This document shows positions 1 to 7,997 of a stretch of 64,000 bases of DNA, piece after piece. The notes under the pieces are model-generated. The model was not told the DNA's origin, ran no database searches, and saw only the letters and a program-made list of their open reading frames with translations. The position numbers and the translations under genes are program-made. Positions within the stretch are counted from its first letter, which is position 1. Every line of letters starts with the position of its first letter. Source of the DNA: Phycisphaerales bacterium (GTDB lineage Bacteria > Planctomycetota > Phycisphaerae > Phycisphaerales > UBA1924); contig JADJMV010000009.1 in assembly GCA_016709445.1 (NCBI GenBank), forward strand, positions 124,001 to 188,000, in the 5' to 3' direction.

Positions 1-172
1 GGTCGGCGTTCCGCTCGAGGAGTTGGGCGACGAGCTCGCCGAGGATCTCCTGTTCGGTGAAGTTCTTGGCGCCGATCCGGACCGGCGGCTCGTGCTGTGC
101 GGCGGCGTGGCGCGCGGCGAGGGCGGCGATCAGGATTGCGGCGAGGGCGCGGGGGAGGGCGGCTGGGCTCAC
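1..172 (-). CDS. Glycine-betaine/choline-type ABC substrate-binding protein (partial, N-terminus only)
   Basis: This is the beginning of a periplasmic substrate-binding protein, cut by the window edge after about 57 codons. The first 25 or so residues are hydrophobic and alanine rich, as in a Sec signal peptide. They are followed by VRIGAKNFTEQ and EILGELVAQL, the opening signature of OpuCC/ProX/OsmX-type quaternary-amine binding proteins. The GTG start (172-170) overlaps the TGA stop (171-169) of the ATPase gene, so the two are probably translationally coupled. Whether a permease domain is fused downstream, as in some choline systems, cannot be seen. Confidence 0.8.
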   Translation of the reverse strand, partial: MSPAALPRALAAILIAALAARHAAAQHEPPVRIGAKNFTEQEILGELVAQLLERNAD

Positions 173-930
173 GCGTTGGCCTCGACGAGGAGATCGGCCT
201 GCCGCCTCGCGTGGCCGAAGAGTTCGGCGACGAATTCGGTCGCGGGGTTCTGGAGGAGTTCGCGCGGCGGGCCGAGCTGCTCGAGCCGGCCGGCGTTCAT
301 CACGCCGATGCGGTCGCCGAGGCGGACGGCCTCGAAGAGGTCGTGGGTGACGAAGATGATGGTCTTTCCGAGTGAGGCGCGGATGCGGAGGAGCTCGGCC
401 TGGAGCTGGTCTCTGGTGACGGCGTCGAGCGCGCCGAAGGGCTCGTCCATCAGCAGGTGCTTGGGGTCCGCGGCGAGGGCGCGGGCGATGCCGACGCGCT
501 GCTGCTGGCCCCCGGAGAGCTGGCGCGGGTAGCGGGCGCCGAACTCCTCCGGATCGAGGCCGACGAGGGCGAGGAGTTCGCGTGCGCGGCCGGCGCGACG
601 GGCGCGGCTCCAGCCGAGGAGTCGGGGAACAATCTCGGCGTTCTCGGCGACGGTCATGTGGGGGAACAGCCCGATGTTCTGGAAGACGTAGCCGATGCCG
701 CGGCGGAGCGTGAGGATGTCCATTTCGGCGGTATCGCGGCCGTCGAGGCGGATGACGCCGGCGGTGGGTTCGATGAGCCGGTTCACCATCTTGAGCGTGG
801 TGGTCTTCCCGCAGCCGGAGGCACCGAGCAGGACGAGGGTCTCGCCGTCGCGGACTTCGAGCGATACGCCGCGGACGACGAATGTGCGGGCGCGGTCGAA
901 GGACTTGGAGATGCCGTCGAGCTGGATCAT
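169..930 (-). CDS. Glycine betaine/osmoprotectant ABC transporter ATP-binding protein
   Basis: This 253-residue ATPase would energise uptake of betaine, choline or a related osmolyte at the inner membrane. The Walker A motif GASGCGKTT is near residues 36-44, the signature LSGGQQQRVGIARAL is in the middle and Walker B is LLMDEPFGALD, followed by the switch histidine in FVTHD. The motif MVNRLIEPTAG after Walker A is typical of the OpuA/OpuC/ProV branch. The short length, with no CBS pair at the C-terminus, resembles the OsmV/OpuCA core. The next gene in the transcript encodes the matching binding protein and overlaps this stop codon, which supports the substrate class. The exact substrate is inferred. 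Confidence 0.88.
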   Translation of the reverse strand: MIQLDGISKSFDRARTFVVRGVSLEVRDGETLVLLGASGCGKTTTLKMVNRLIEPTAGVIRLDGRDTAEMDILTLRRGIGYVFQNIGLFPHMTVAENAEIVPRLLGWSRARRAGRARELLALVGLDPEEFGARYPRQLSGGQQQRVGIARALAADPKHLLMDEPFGALDAVTRDQLQAELLRIRASLGKTIIFVTHDLFEAVRLGDRIGVMNAGRLEQLGPPRELLQNPATEFVAELFGHARRQADLLVEANA

Positions 931-1029
931 GTGTGGCGAAGACCGCGATCTTTCGTACAGAAACTAGTGATATTCATGATTCTGGTAGACTTCTGTCTCA
1001 TCTCGTCCAGGTTGGCCAGAATGCGGCAT

Positions 1030-1058
1030 TTGTGTCTCATGGATTTGCAGTATATACT
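1030..1058 (+). promoter_or_regulatory. Possible sigma-70 promoter for the methyltransferase gene
   Basis: The divergent gap 931-1140 is clearly more AT-rich than its surroundings. A TATACT -10 element lies at 1053-1058 with TTGTGT 17 bases upstream (1030-1035), a weak -35. It would read toward the gene starting at 1141. I did not find a convincing promoter for the leftward importer genes in the same gap. Confidence 0.35.
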
Positions 1059-1140
1059 ACGACATCAAAGCATATGCCCGATGACATCCGGAATTGGGCT
1101 CGATTGGCCGGAGGTGCGGCAGCGCTGTGAAGGAGGCGAC

Positions 1141-1941
1141 GTGACCAGGACGGAGACTTCGGGTACGGGGGTTGAGGCGGCGATGCGTGGGCTGGAGATC
1201 GCGCTTCCGGTGCCGGGGAGCCACTTGGATCAGGACGAAGAGTGGGTCGTTGTGCGTCAGGGGCGGGGTTGGAGGAAGATCCGGCTCCACGACTACAACG
1301 AGGTCTATTCGGTTCCCGGCCTGTACGAGAAGTGGATTTACGAGCTGTTCCAGTGCCGCTCGCCTCAGAAGATTCGCGAGTTGCTCGGCCATGCGTTGGA
1401 GGAGGCCGGCGTGGGCCCCGGTTCGCTGCGGGTGCTGGACCTCGGGGCTGGCAACGGGTGTGTCGCGGAGGAACTGCAGGGCCTCGGCGTGGAGCACTTT
1501 GTGGGCGTCGACATCCACGACGAGGCGGCTGAGGCGGCGGAGCGTGATCGGCCGGGCCTGTACGAGGACTATGTGGTTGGCGACCTGACGGCGCTCGCTC
1601 CCGCGGGCGAGGCCAAGCTGGCTTCGGACGCCTTCGACTGCATGACGTGCGTGGCGGCGCTGGGCTTTGGCGACATCCCGACGGAGGTGTTCGCGGCGGC
1701 GTTCAACCGGGTGGAGGATGGCGGCTGGATCGCGTTCACGATCAAGAGCGACTTCCTGAAGCCGAGCGACCAGTCCGGGTTCTCGTCGCTGATCCGGCGG
1801 ATGGTGACCGGCGGCGTGCTGGAACTGCGGGCGAAGGAGACGTATCAGCACCGGATCTCGACCGATGGCGAGCCTCTGCTGTATGACGCGTTGGTTGGGC
1901 GCAAGCGGTCGGATATCCCGCCGTCGTTGCTCGGGTCGTAG
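1141..1941 (+). CDS. Class I SAM-dependent methyltransferase
   Basis: This protein of about 266 residues has a Rossmann-type SAM-binding core. Motif I is VLDLGAGNGCVAEEL at about residues 98-112, an acidic residue ends strand 2 (FVGVDIHDEA) and a later strand reads DAFDCMTCVAAL. The start chosen is the GTG at 1141 because AAGGAGG sits at the right distance before it (about 1129-1135); a much longer open frame upstream runs through the neighbouring ATPase gene and is not real. The substrate is not evident. The region before motif I (about 95 residues, with RLHDYNEVYSVPGLYEKWIY) resembles small-molecule or Williams-Beuren-type methyltransferases. It stands alone between unrelated genes. Confidence 0.8.
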   Translation: MTRTETSGTGVEAAMRGLEIALPVPGSHLDQDEEWVVVRQGRGWRKIRLHDYNEVYSVPGLYEKWIYELFQCRSPQKIRELLGHALEEAGVGPGSLRVLDLGAGNGCVAEELQGLGVEHFVGVDIHDEAAEAAERDRPGLYEDYVVGDLTALAPAGEAKLASDAFDCMTCVAALGFGDIPTEVFAAAFNRVEDGGWIAFTIKSDFLKPSDQSGFSSLIRRMVTGGVLELRAKETYQHRISTDGEPLLYDALVGRKRSDIPPSLLGS

Positions 1942-2003
1942 GACGCCGGGCCGCGGGGGAGTCCGTGACAACTGCTTGAGGCGGCGGCCGGTATGCTGGC
2001 CTC

Positions 2004-4385
2004 ATGCGAGCATGTGGACGAATTGCGGCGTGGACGGCGGCGTGGCTCACGGCGGCCGCGTCTGCGGACCTGAGCCCCGAGTCTGTGGCCCTTGTCGTCA
2101 ACGGCGACAGTTGGGCGTCGCTGACCGTGGCGAACGAGTACGTGCATCTCCGGGAGATCCCGGCGTGCAACGTCGTCGTGCTGCACGGGCTCTCGGCGTT
2201 TGACACGATGGACGTGGAGCACTTCCGGAAAGAGGTGCTGGGTCCGGTGCTCTCGGCGATAGAAGCCAGGGGCCTGGCCGGGCAGATTGACTGCGTGACC
2301 TACTCGGTGGACCTGCCGACGGCGGTGCATGTCGGGCCGGACACCAAGGGGCACGCGCTGCCGCAGGTCATCACGCCCGTGGCGTCGGCGAACGGGCTGA
2401 CCTACCTGCACGAGTGGGTGATGGCCAAGGATACGGACTACCTCCGTCTGGACATCAACCGGTATGCAAGGCGGGTGCTGCCGATCGCGACCGGCCGCAC
2501 ACTGAACACGGCCGAACTGTCGGAGTATCAGCGGGCCCTCGGGCTCTACGAGGCCAAGAAGTGGGATGAGGCGGCGGCGGCGATGGATGCGCTCGCGGCC
2601 GAGCCCCGGAGCGACGCCTCGCTCTACTACAACCTGGCGTGCTGCCGCGGCCTGCTGCACCAGGGCGACGCCGCGATGAGCGCGCTGCGTCGGGCGGTGG
2701 CGCAGGGTTGGCGGGATGCGGGTCACACGGCGGGCGATACCGATCTGGAGTCGCTGCGGGGACGGGCGGATTTCCAGGCCTTGCTCAAGGAAATGCAGGC
2801 GCGGCGGGTCGAGGTGCAGCCGACCATCGCGTTTGATGCGGCGGCGGCGTGGGACGAGCGCGGGGAGGCGGCGGCGGAGGGGCCCCACTATCTGCTGTCG
2901 ACGGTGCTCGGGGTGACGAGCGGGCGGGGGAACTCGGTGGCGGAGGTCGTCGAATCGCTGCGGCGGGCCGCGGGCGCGGACGGCACGACGCCTCGGGGAA
3001 CGGTCTACATCGAGAAGAACGGCGACGTGCGCTCGACGACGCGGGAGTGGGCGTTTGCCGATCTGCAGCGGCAGCTCGGGTCGTTGGGGGTTGCGTGCGT
3101 GGTCGAGGACGGCGTGCTGCCGCAGAAGCGGCGGGACGTGGCGGGGGCGGTGATCGGGACGGCGGGGTTTGACTGGCCGGCGAGCGGGAGCGTGATCCTG
3201 CCCGGCGCGATCTGCGAGCACCTGACGAGCTGCGGCGGGATGATGGGGGAGCGGGACACGCAGACGCCGTGCACGGAGTTCATCCGTGCGGGGGCCGCGG
3301 GCTCTTCCGGCGCGGTGACGGAGCCGTACGCGCTGCAGGCGAAGTTTCCCAGCCCCTTCATGCAGTTGCACTACGCGAGGGGGAGCACGCTGGCGGAGGC
3401 GTTCTACCAGTCGGTGGAGGGGCCGTACCAGTTGCTGATCCTGGGCGATCCGATGTGCAGGCCGTGGGGTCGGCGCGGCGCGGCTTCGGCAACGGGGCTT
3501 TCGCGGGACGCGGTGCTCAAGGGCGTCGTCGAGGTGCGGCCCCGCGGGGATGGGGCGTTCGCGCTGTACGTGGACGGGAAGCCGACGGCCTCGTGCGCGG
3601 CGCAGGGGACGCTGACGCTCGATACCGGTCGATTCGAGGATGGCGAGCACACGGTGAGCCTCGTGGGCGAGCGGGCGGACGCGCTGCGGTCGCGGGACCG
3701 GAGCGAAGTGCGCGTGCGCTTCGCCAATGGTGGCGGCGTGGTGCGGCTTGTGTCGCGGCCCCCGTCGCGGGCCGAGTTCGGGGGCGCCCTGCGCGTGCCG
3801 CTGGCATGCGAGGGCGCGGAGACGCTGGAGGTGCTGCACTTTGGCGAGGTGGTCGGGAGGATTGCCGGTCCTGCGGGGGACGTCGAGATCGAGACGGCTC
3901 GGCTGGGGATGGGATCGGTCTCGCTGGAGACGCGGGCGAGGGTTGGTGACGGCGTGATCTGGGGGCCGCGTGTGCAAACCGACGTCTCACTGGCGCCGAT
4001 TGCGCGGCGGGGCGTGGGCCGGCAGGCGATCGCGGGGGGGCTGATGCTGGTCGTGGCCGATGGGCCGGCGAGCGCGGTTGCGGACACCTTCGATCCGGCG
4101 TGGATTGCCGGGGCCGCGGCGGGGAGGGAGTTCACGATCGAGGACTCGATTGAGGCGGCGACGGGGGACCTGTACCAGATCCAGGTTCGGACCAACACGG
4201 GGGCGAGGGTCGAGATTGACGGGAGCGTGGTGATCGAGGCCGCGCCGGCGGAGTGGGTGTACGCGCCGGCACAACTCGCGCCGGGCTCGCACTGGATCCG
4301 GGTGACGGGGAAGGCGCCGGAGTCGGGGGCGCGGCTCGACCTGCGCGTGGGGGCGGCGGGGACGAGGCATCTGCCGCTGCGGTGA
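2004..4385 (+). CDS. TIGR03790-type secreted protein of unknown function
   Basis: This 793-residue protein begins with a signal-peptide-like stretch (IAAWTAAWLTAAASA). It is followed by LVVNGDSWASLTVANEYVHLREIPACNVV, matching in order the features of the TIGR03790 family: persistence of a 'name/session' strand, then an IP..NV motif. A tetratricopeptide-like segment lies near residues 170-260 (YYNLACCRGLLHQGD). Further along are a conserved PGAICEHLTS and SSGAVTEPY block and a C-terminal beta-rich region. No enzymatic role is established for the family, which is common in planctomycetes and other secreting bacteria. The last 25 codons lie within an exact 79-bp repeat found again at 7808-7886. 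Confidence 0.7.
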   Translation: MRACGRIAAWTAAWLTAAASADLSPESVALVVNGDSWASLTVANEYVHLREIPACNVVVLHGLSAFDTMDVEHFRKEVLGPVLSAIEARGLAGQIDCVTYSVDLPTAVHVGPDTKGHALPQVITPVASANGLTYLHEWVMAKDTDYLRLDINRYARRVLPIATGRTLNTAELSEYQRALGLYEAKKWDEAAAAMDALAAEPRSDASLYYNLACCRGLLHQGDAAMSALRRAVAQGWRDAGHTAGDTDLESLRGRADFQALLKEMQARRVEVQPTIAFDAAAAWDERGEAAAEGPHYLLSTVLGVTSGRGNSVAEVVESLRRAAGADGTTPRGTVYIEKNGDVRSTTREWAFADLQRQLGSLGVACVVEDGVLPQKRRDVAGAVIGTAGFDWPASGSVILPGAICEHLTSCGGMMGERDTQTPCTEFIRAGAAGSSGAVTEPYALQAKFPSPFMQLHYARGSTLAEAFYQSVEGPYQLLILGDPMCRPWGRRGAASATGLSRDAVLKGVVEVRPRGDGAFALYVDGKPTASCAAQGTLTLDTGRFEDGEHTVSLVGERADALRSRDRSEVRVRFANGGGVVRLVSRPPSRAEFGGALRVPLACEGAETLEVLHFGEVVGRIAGPAGDVEIETARLGMGSVSLETRARVGDGVIWGPRVQTDVSLAPIARRGVGRQAIAGGLMLVVADGPASAVADTFDPAWIAGAAAGREFTIEDSIEAATGDLYQIQVRTNTGARVEIDGSVVIEAAPAEWVYAPAQLAPGSHWIRVTGKAPESGARLDLRVGAAGTRHLPLR

Positions 4386-4386
4386 G
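4308..4386. repeat. 79-bp exact direct repeat, copy A (inside the 3' end of the TIGR03790 gene)
   Basis: Bases 4308-4386 are identical to 7808-7886, exactly 3500 bases apart and in the same orientation. Copy A encodes the last residues (APESGARLDL, then TRHLPLR) and stop of the gene ending at 4385. Similarity extends a few bases upstream (ggtga shared, two mismatches) and ends sharply downstream. Confidence 0.95.
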
Positions 4387-4473
4387 CGTGGCAAGATCCG
4401 TGCGGGGGCTGCGGTTGGGGGTTAGGCCTTCGCGCTGCCGGTTCGGTCCCGCGACCTCCGAGCAGAGGGACTG

Positions 4474-5817
4474 TCAGCAGCCGGTCGCCCAGGCATTGAG
4501 GAACGCGAGGAAGTCAAGCGTGTTCACCACGCCGTCGCCGTTGAGGTCGGCGCGTGGCGCCCTTGCGGCCCAGTCGTTGAGGTACGCGATGAAGTCCTGC
4601 GTGTTGACGGTCCCGTCGCCGTTCCAGTCGGGCAGGCAGAAGCAGCCGCGGTACTCGGCGATGAAGTTGGTCGGCTGGCCCCCGGCGAAATGGAAGGCAC
4701 CCCCGGCGAAGAGGGAGGGGCCGAAGGGGGAGGTCGGGGGCAGGCCGAGGAGCGCGAAGGCCCCGGCGGTGCCCTGGCAGTCGAGACCCCCGCCGGGATT
4801 GGACCACTCCACGCCGTTCCACTTGGCCATGTTGCACATGGGAATGCCGCCGGCGGACTGAATCCACCCACTCACGAAAAGTGCGGGGCCGGACCCGTCG
4901 TCGAAGACCCCGCAGCCTAGGATGGCGCCGTACTCTCCGGGAAGCGTCCCGCCATCGAGGCCGGACCACTGGAAACCGCCCCACTTCGCGACGTGGTTGA
5001 CAAGCCTGCCTTCGGCGTTGCGGAAATACCCGGCCGCGTACAGCGCTCGGCCGGCGCCGTCGTCGTAGACACAGAGGTCTTGGACCGAGTCGTCAAGGCC
5101 GCCACCGACGCCGGTCCACGCGGCGCCGTCCCACCGGGCGAGATACCGGATCGGCTTGCTGTCGACCTTCTGGAATTGGCCGCCGAGATAGAGCTTCTCG
5201 CCCGACCCGTCGTCGAATACCTGAAGCGCCAAGCCGATCTGGGTGCTGCCGACGTTGAGGCCCGCTTTGAGTGGATGCCACTGCCGTCCGTCCCATTTGG
5301 CGATCGAGTTGTGGGCGGTGACGCCGTCCAGGGAGTCGAAGTCGCCGGTGACAAAGAGCCCCGGGCCGGTTCCATCGTCCCAGACAGCCATTTCGGCGAC
5401 GGTGTCGGTCGTACGACCAATGTCGAGGAACGTCCACGAGTCCCCGTCGAGACGGGCGACGTGGTACAGCTCCGTCCCGCCGACCCAGAAGTTGCCGGAG
5501 ATGTGGAGCTTTGGGCCCGAGCCGTCGTCGAACACTGCGAAGTCGGTGACGATACCCCCCGCGAACTCCTCGCCCACTGGCGACCACGCGGCCCCGTCCC
5601 AAGCAGCCTTCCCGATAGACGGCTCCAAGAACAGCCCGCAGACGAGCAAGCGCTCCCCGGCGCCGAGATCGTGCAGCATCAGCCCGCCGACGCTCGAGGA
5701 GACTCCTGGATTGCCGATGGTGACATCCCACCGGGGTTGGCACCCCTGCCCGCGCACAACCGGTGCTGTGACGGCCAGCAGGGCCGAGACGATGACGAAG
5801 GAGACGTTGCAGCGCAT
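4474..5817 (-). CDS. Secreted repeat protein with GC-type tandem dockerin C-terminus
   Basis: This 447-residue protein has a signal peptide (VSFVIVSALLAVTAPVVRG). About seven repeats follow, each built around a VFDDGSGPxLxxxG core and a xxxxVAKWDGxxW strand, which suggests a beta-propeller-like extracellular domain. The C-terminus holds two EF-hand-like loops, DWNGDGTVNTQDF and DLNGDGVVNTLDF, and finishes with a Gly-Cys pair (ATGC end). This architecture is the planctomycete 'GC-type dockerin-anchored' class, thought to attach proteins outside the cell. It lies 2 bases after the beta-helix gene at 5820-7709 and is probably co-transcribed with it. Ligand and partner are unknown. Confidence 0.8.
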   Translation of the reverse strand: MRCNVSFVIVSALLAVTAPVVRGQGCQPRWDVTIGNPGVSSSVGGLMLHDLGAGERLLVCGLFLEPSIGKAAWDGAAWSPVGEEFAGGIVTDFAVFDDGSGPKLHISGNFWVGGTELYHVARLDGDSWTFLDIGRTTDTVAEMAVWDDGTGPGLFVTGDFDSLDGVTAHNSIAKWDGRQWHPLKAGLNVGSTQIGLALQVFDDGSGEKLYLGGQFQKVDSKPIRYLARWDGAAWTGVGGGLDDSVQDLCVYDDGAGRALYAAGYFRNAEGRLVNHVAKWGGFQWSGLDGGTLPGEYGAILGCGVFDDGSGPALFVSGWIQSAGGIPMCNMAKWNGVEWSNPGGGLDCQGTAGAFALLGLPPTSPFGPSLFAGGAFHFAGGQPTNFIAEYRGCFCLPDWNGDGTVNTQDFIAYLNDWAARAPRADLNGDGVVNTLDFLAFLNAWATGC

Positions 5818-5819
5818 GG

Positions 5820-7709
5820 CTACCGGCTTGCCCTGTAGGTGAACTCGAACGCGTCGTTGTTGTTGGGGCTGAGCGTGGAAATGTCCACGGTGCCGCGTTC
5901 CACGCTCGGGGATGGGATGGACGCGAAGATGGTGTAGGACGTGCCGGCAGAGGTCTTGCGCCCGATCTGAAGAAGATCACCCGTCGCGGAAACCGGTGCG
6001 TGCAGGCCAAGGATGTTGGTCGTGCCGACGGAGACGGTCTGGCCGCTGTCTCCCGCCTTGAGGATGATCTTCGTCACTCTCCGGAACGCCTTCACACCGG
6101 CCACCGTGCTTGTCCCGCTGAGCACGATCGAATCGGCAATCGGCCGCAGCGCCCAGTCCAGCCCCATGATGATCACGGCCTGGTTCATCTCGGAGTGATT
6201 GCCAGTGACCGAGAGGACACGGTAGTTGTCGATCGGGCTAATATCGTTGACGATTGTCTGCTCTACGCCTGTGAGGCCCGTGGCGGCGAGCACGGTCGCA
6301 GCTCCCGCGCTCTGCAGCCCGGCTACGCGCATTACTGTCGCCTCCTGCCCCACCGCCGCCCCGATTGCCCCCTTCCATCGGCTGAACTTGGTTCCCGTCG
6401 CCGCGATCCAGACGGCGTCGTCATCGGCCGGGTTCCAGAGGTCGTAGAGCGCCGTCTGGCGTTCGTCGGCGTCGATGGCGTCCACCGAGCCGCCGATGAG
6501 CATGATCGAGTCGGGTTCCCCGGTCGTCGTGTCCAGCTCGCCCGCCACGACGCCCAGTGCCCGGTCCCCGTCGCTCGTGACCTCCGCCGAGATCGTGCAG
6601 TCGAGAAACCGGACCGGCCCGTCGGAAGGGGCATCCTCCACCAGCACGCCGATGGCGTCGCGATCCTCCTCGTCGGAATAGGCGTTGATCACGCACTGGG
6701 AGAACGTGATCGAGGCAAGGGCCGTGCAGGAGGCGTTCGCCTTGACCCGCACACCCACGTACTCCGGCGTCGAGCCGACGCGCTGCTTGCCCAGGTCCGA
6801 GTTGGCGGCCAGGCGGCACCCCTGGAACGCGATGTTGGTGCCGCAGCGGATGAAGGCCCCGCTGTGAGCCCCCTCGATGTCGCAGTTCGAGACGAGCACG
6901 TTGTCGGGCACGGCGTTCTCATACTGCACTGTGATGCCGTACCCGCGGCCGCGGAGGGTGCAGTTGTCCACGACCAGGTTGTCGTGGCCCCACAGCTCGA
7001 TCGGCGCGGTGTCGTCGTTGGCCGGCGTGCCCCCGGCGCTCTGCCTGGTCTCCAGCACGCACCCGCTCACGAGGAAGTCGTCGCCCGCGTACAGCCTGCC
7101 GTCGTCGCAGGAGAAGTCGCAGTTGATCACCCGCACCCCCGCGGCCTGGCGCCCCTCGATCGAGGCGGAGTTCACCCCCGTCGTGCGGAGGAAGACGTCG
7201 CGGACCTCGATATCCGTGAAGGCGTTGATGACCTCGATCGCGGGGCTGGAGTCGCCGGCCGTCTCGATACGCACGCCCACGATCTGCACGTCGCTGGGGT
7301 CGGCGCCCGTGCCGTCGATCTTGAGGACGATGCCGCGCCCCTCCTCCTCGTCATCGTCGTCGGTCCGGATCGTGAGGTTCTGCACGCTGTTGTTGCGGAC
7401 GCCGGTCCCCTTGATGGTCACCGCGTCCTTGTTCGCCGGGGCGACGATGACGACCGAGTCGCGATCGACGCCGACGAGGTCGATATTGCCGGAGGTCGCG
7501 CCGAGGACCACTTCCTCGGTGTAGGTCGCGGGATAGATGAGGATGGTGGTGCGGTCGGTGGGGCTCGATAGCGAATTGATGGCCGCCTGGATGGTGGTGT
7601 AGTCGGCCTTGCCGGTGGTCGGATCGACCGTGATGCAGTTCGTGTAGCCGTGCTGGCCCTGAGCGGCGGCCGCCAGGCAGGCGGCGAGGATTGGGGCGAG
7701 GAGCTTCAT
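5820..7709 (-). CDS. Secreted right-handed beta-helix repeat protein with phage-like C-terminal domain
   Basis: This 629-residue protein starts at the ATG at 7709, which has GGAAGG about 8 bases upstream and opens a clear signal peptide (KLLAPILAACLAAAAQG). An in-frame extension further upstream is rejected because it is proline-rich and reads through the 79-bp repeat. Residues from about 35 (DYTTIQAAINSL, then ILIYPATYTEEV) onward are the start of a pectate-lyase-like parallel beta-helix, with repeated short coils such as NVLVSNCDIEG. The last 150 residues (VLSVTGNHSEM, ADSIVLSGTSTVAGVKAF, TVSVGTTNILGL) resemble a small beta domain common in phage structural proteins. No catalytic site is obvious. 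It is upstream of and nearly abuts the dockerin gene. Confidence 0.72.
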   Translation of the reverse strand: MKLLAPILAACLAAAAQGQHGYTNCITVDPTTGKADYTTIQAAINSLSSPTDRTTILIYPATYTEEVVLGATSGNIDLVGVDRDSVVIVAPANKDAVTIKGTGVRNNSVQNLTIRTDDDDEEEGRGIVLKIDGTGADPSDVQIVGVRIETAGDSSPAIEVINAFTDIEVRDVFLRTTGVNSASIEGRQAAGVRVINCDFSCDDGRLYAGDDFLVSGCVLETRQSAGGTPANDDTAPIELWGHDNLVVDNCTLRGRGYGITVQYENAVPDNVLVSNCDIEGAHSGAFIRCGTNIAFQGCRLAANSDLGKQRVGSTPEYVGVRVKANASCTALASITFSQCVINAYSDEEDRDAIGVLVEDAPSDGPVRFLDCTISAEVTSDGDRALGVVAGELDTTTGEPDSIMLIGGSVDAIDADERQTALYDLWNPADDDAVWIAATGTKFSRWKGAIGAAVGQEATVMRVAGLQSAGAATVLAATGLTGVEQTIVNDISPIDNYRVLSVTGNHSEMNQAVIIMGLDWALRPIADSIVLSGTSTVAGVKAFRRVTKIILKAGDSGQTVSVGTTNILGLHAPVSATGDLLQIGRKTSAGTSYTIFASIPSPSVERGTVDISTLSPNNNDAFEFTYRASR

Positions 7710-7807
7710 GGCTGCACCTTCCGGTCGAAGACGGACACCGCCAGTATCGTCCTGGCGATGGGCGGCCGCAACGGCAATCTGGGGAAAGGGCGCGGGGGCT
7801 GGTGAGC

Positions 7808-7886
7808 GGGAAGGCGCCGGAGTCGGGGGCGCGGCTCGACCTGCGCGTGGGGGCGGCGGGGACGAGGCATCTGCCGCTGCGGTGAG
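7808..7886. repeat. 79-bp exact direct repeat, copy B (intergenic)
   Basis: This is an exact duplicate of 4308-4386. Here it is not attached to any gene body and lies in the 288-base divergent gap between the beta-helix gene (start 7709) and the secreted repeat gene (start 7998). It still contains the gene-end coding sequence and TGA. Apart from this repeat I see no clear gene or strong promoter in 7710-7997. Confidence 0.95.
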
Positions 7887-7997
7887 TAGGCGCACGTCCC
7901 AGAACTTCGCGTTCAGGGTCGGCGATGGGGTTCGCGGCCGGACGAGGTGGAGGAAAGTGGCGCGGGGATTTGCTCTGAATCGGTTACGATCATCGCG

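Noticed and set aside
457..1140. A 228-codon upstream extension of the methyltransferase frame
   Set aside because: It runs antisense through the ABC ATPase, and a strong ribosome binding site is present at the GTG 1141.
1845..3977. A 710-codon open frame on the minus strand opposite the TIGR03790 gene
   Set aside because: Composition is Arg/Pro/His rich with no domain; it is the usual antisense shadow in high-GC DNA. Similar long shadows opposite other genes were dropped too.
4474..4640. Dockerin modules as evidence of a cellulosome
   Set aside because: No cohesin or scaffoldin is present and the proteins are propeller-like, not cellulases; the GC-type end is a different attachment class.
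7710..7895. Upstream extension of the beta-helix gene through the 79-bp repeat
   Set aside because: The added residues are Pro/Ala rich and would bury the signal peptide; ATG 7709 has its own ribosome binding site.
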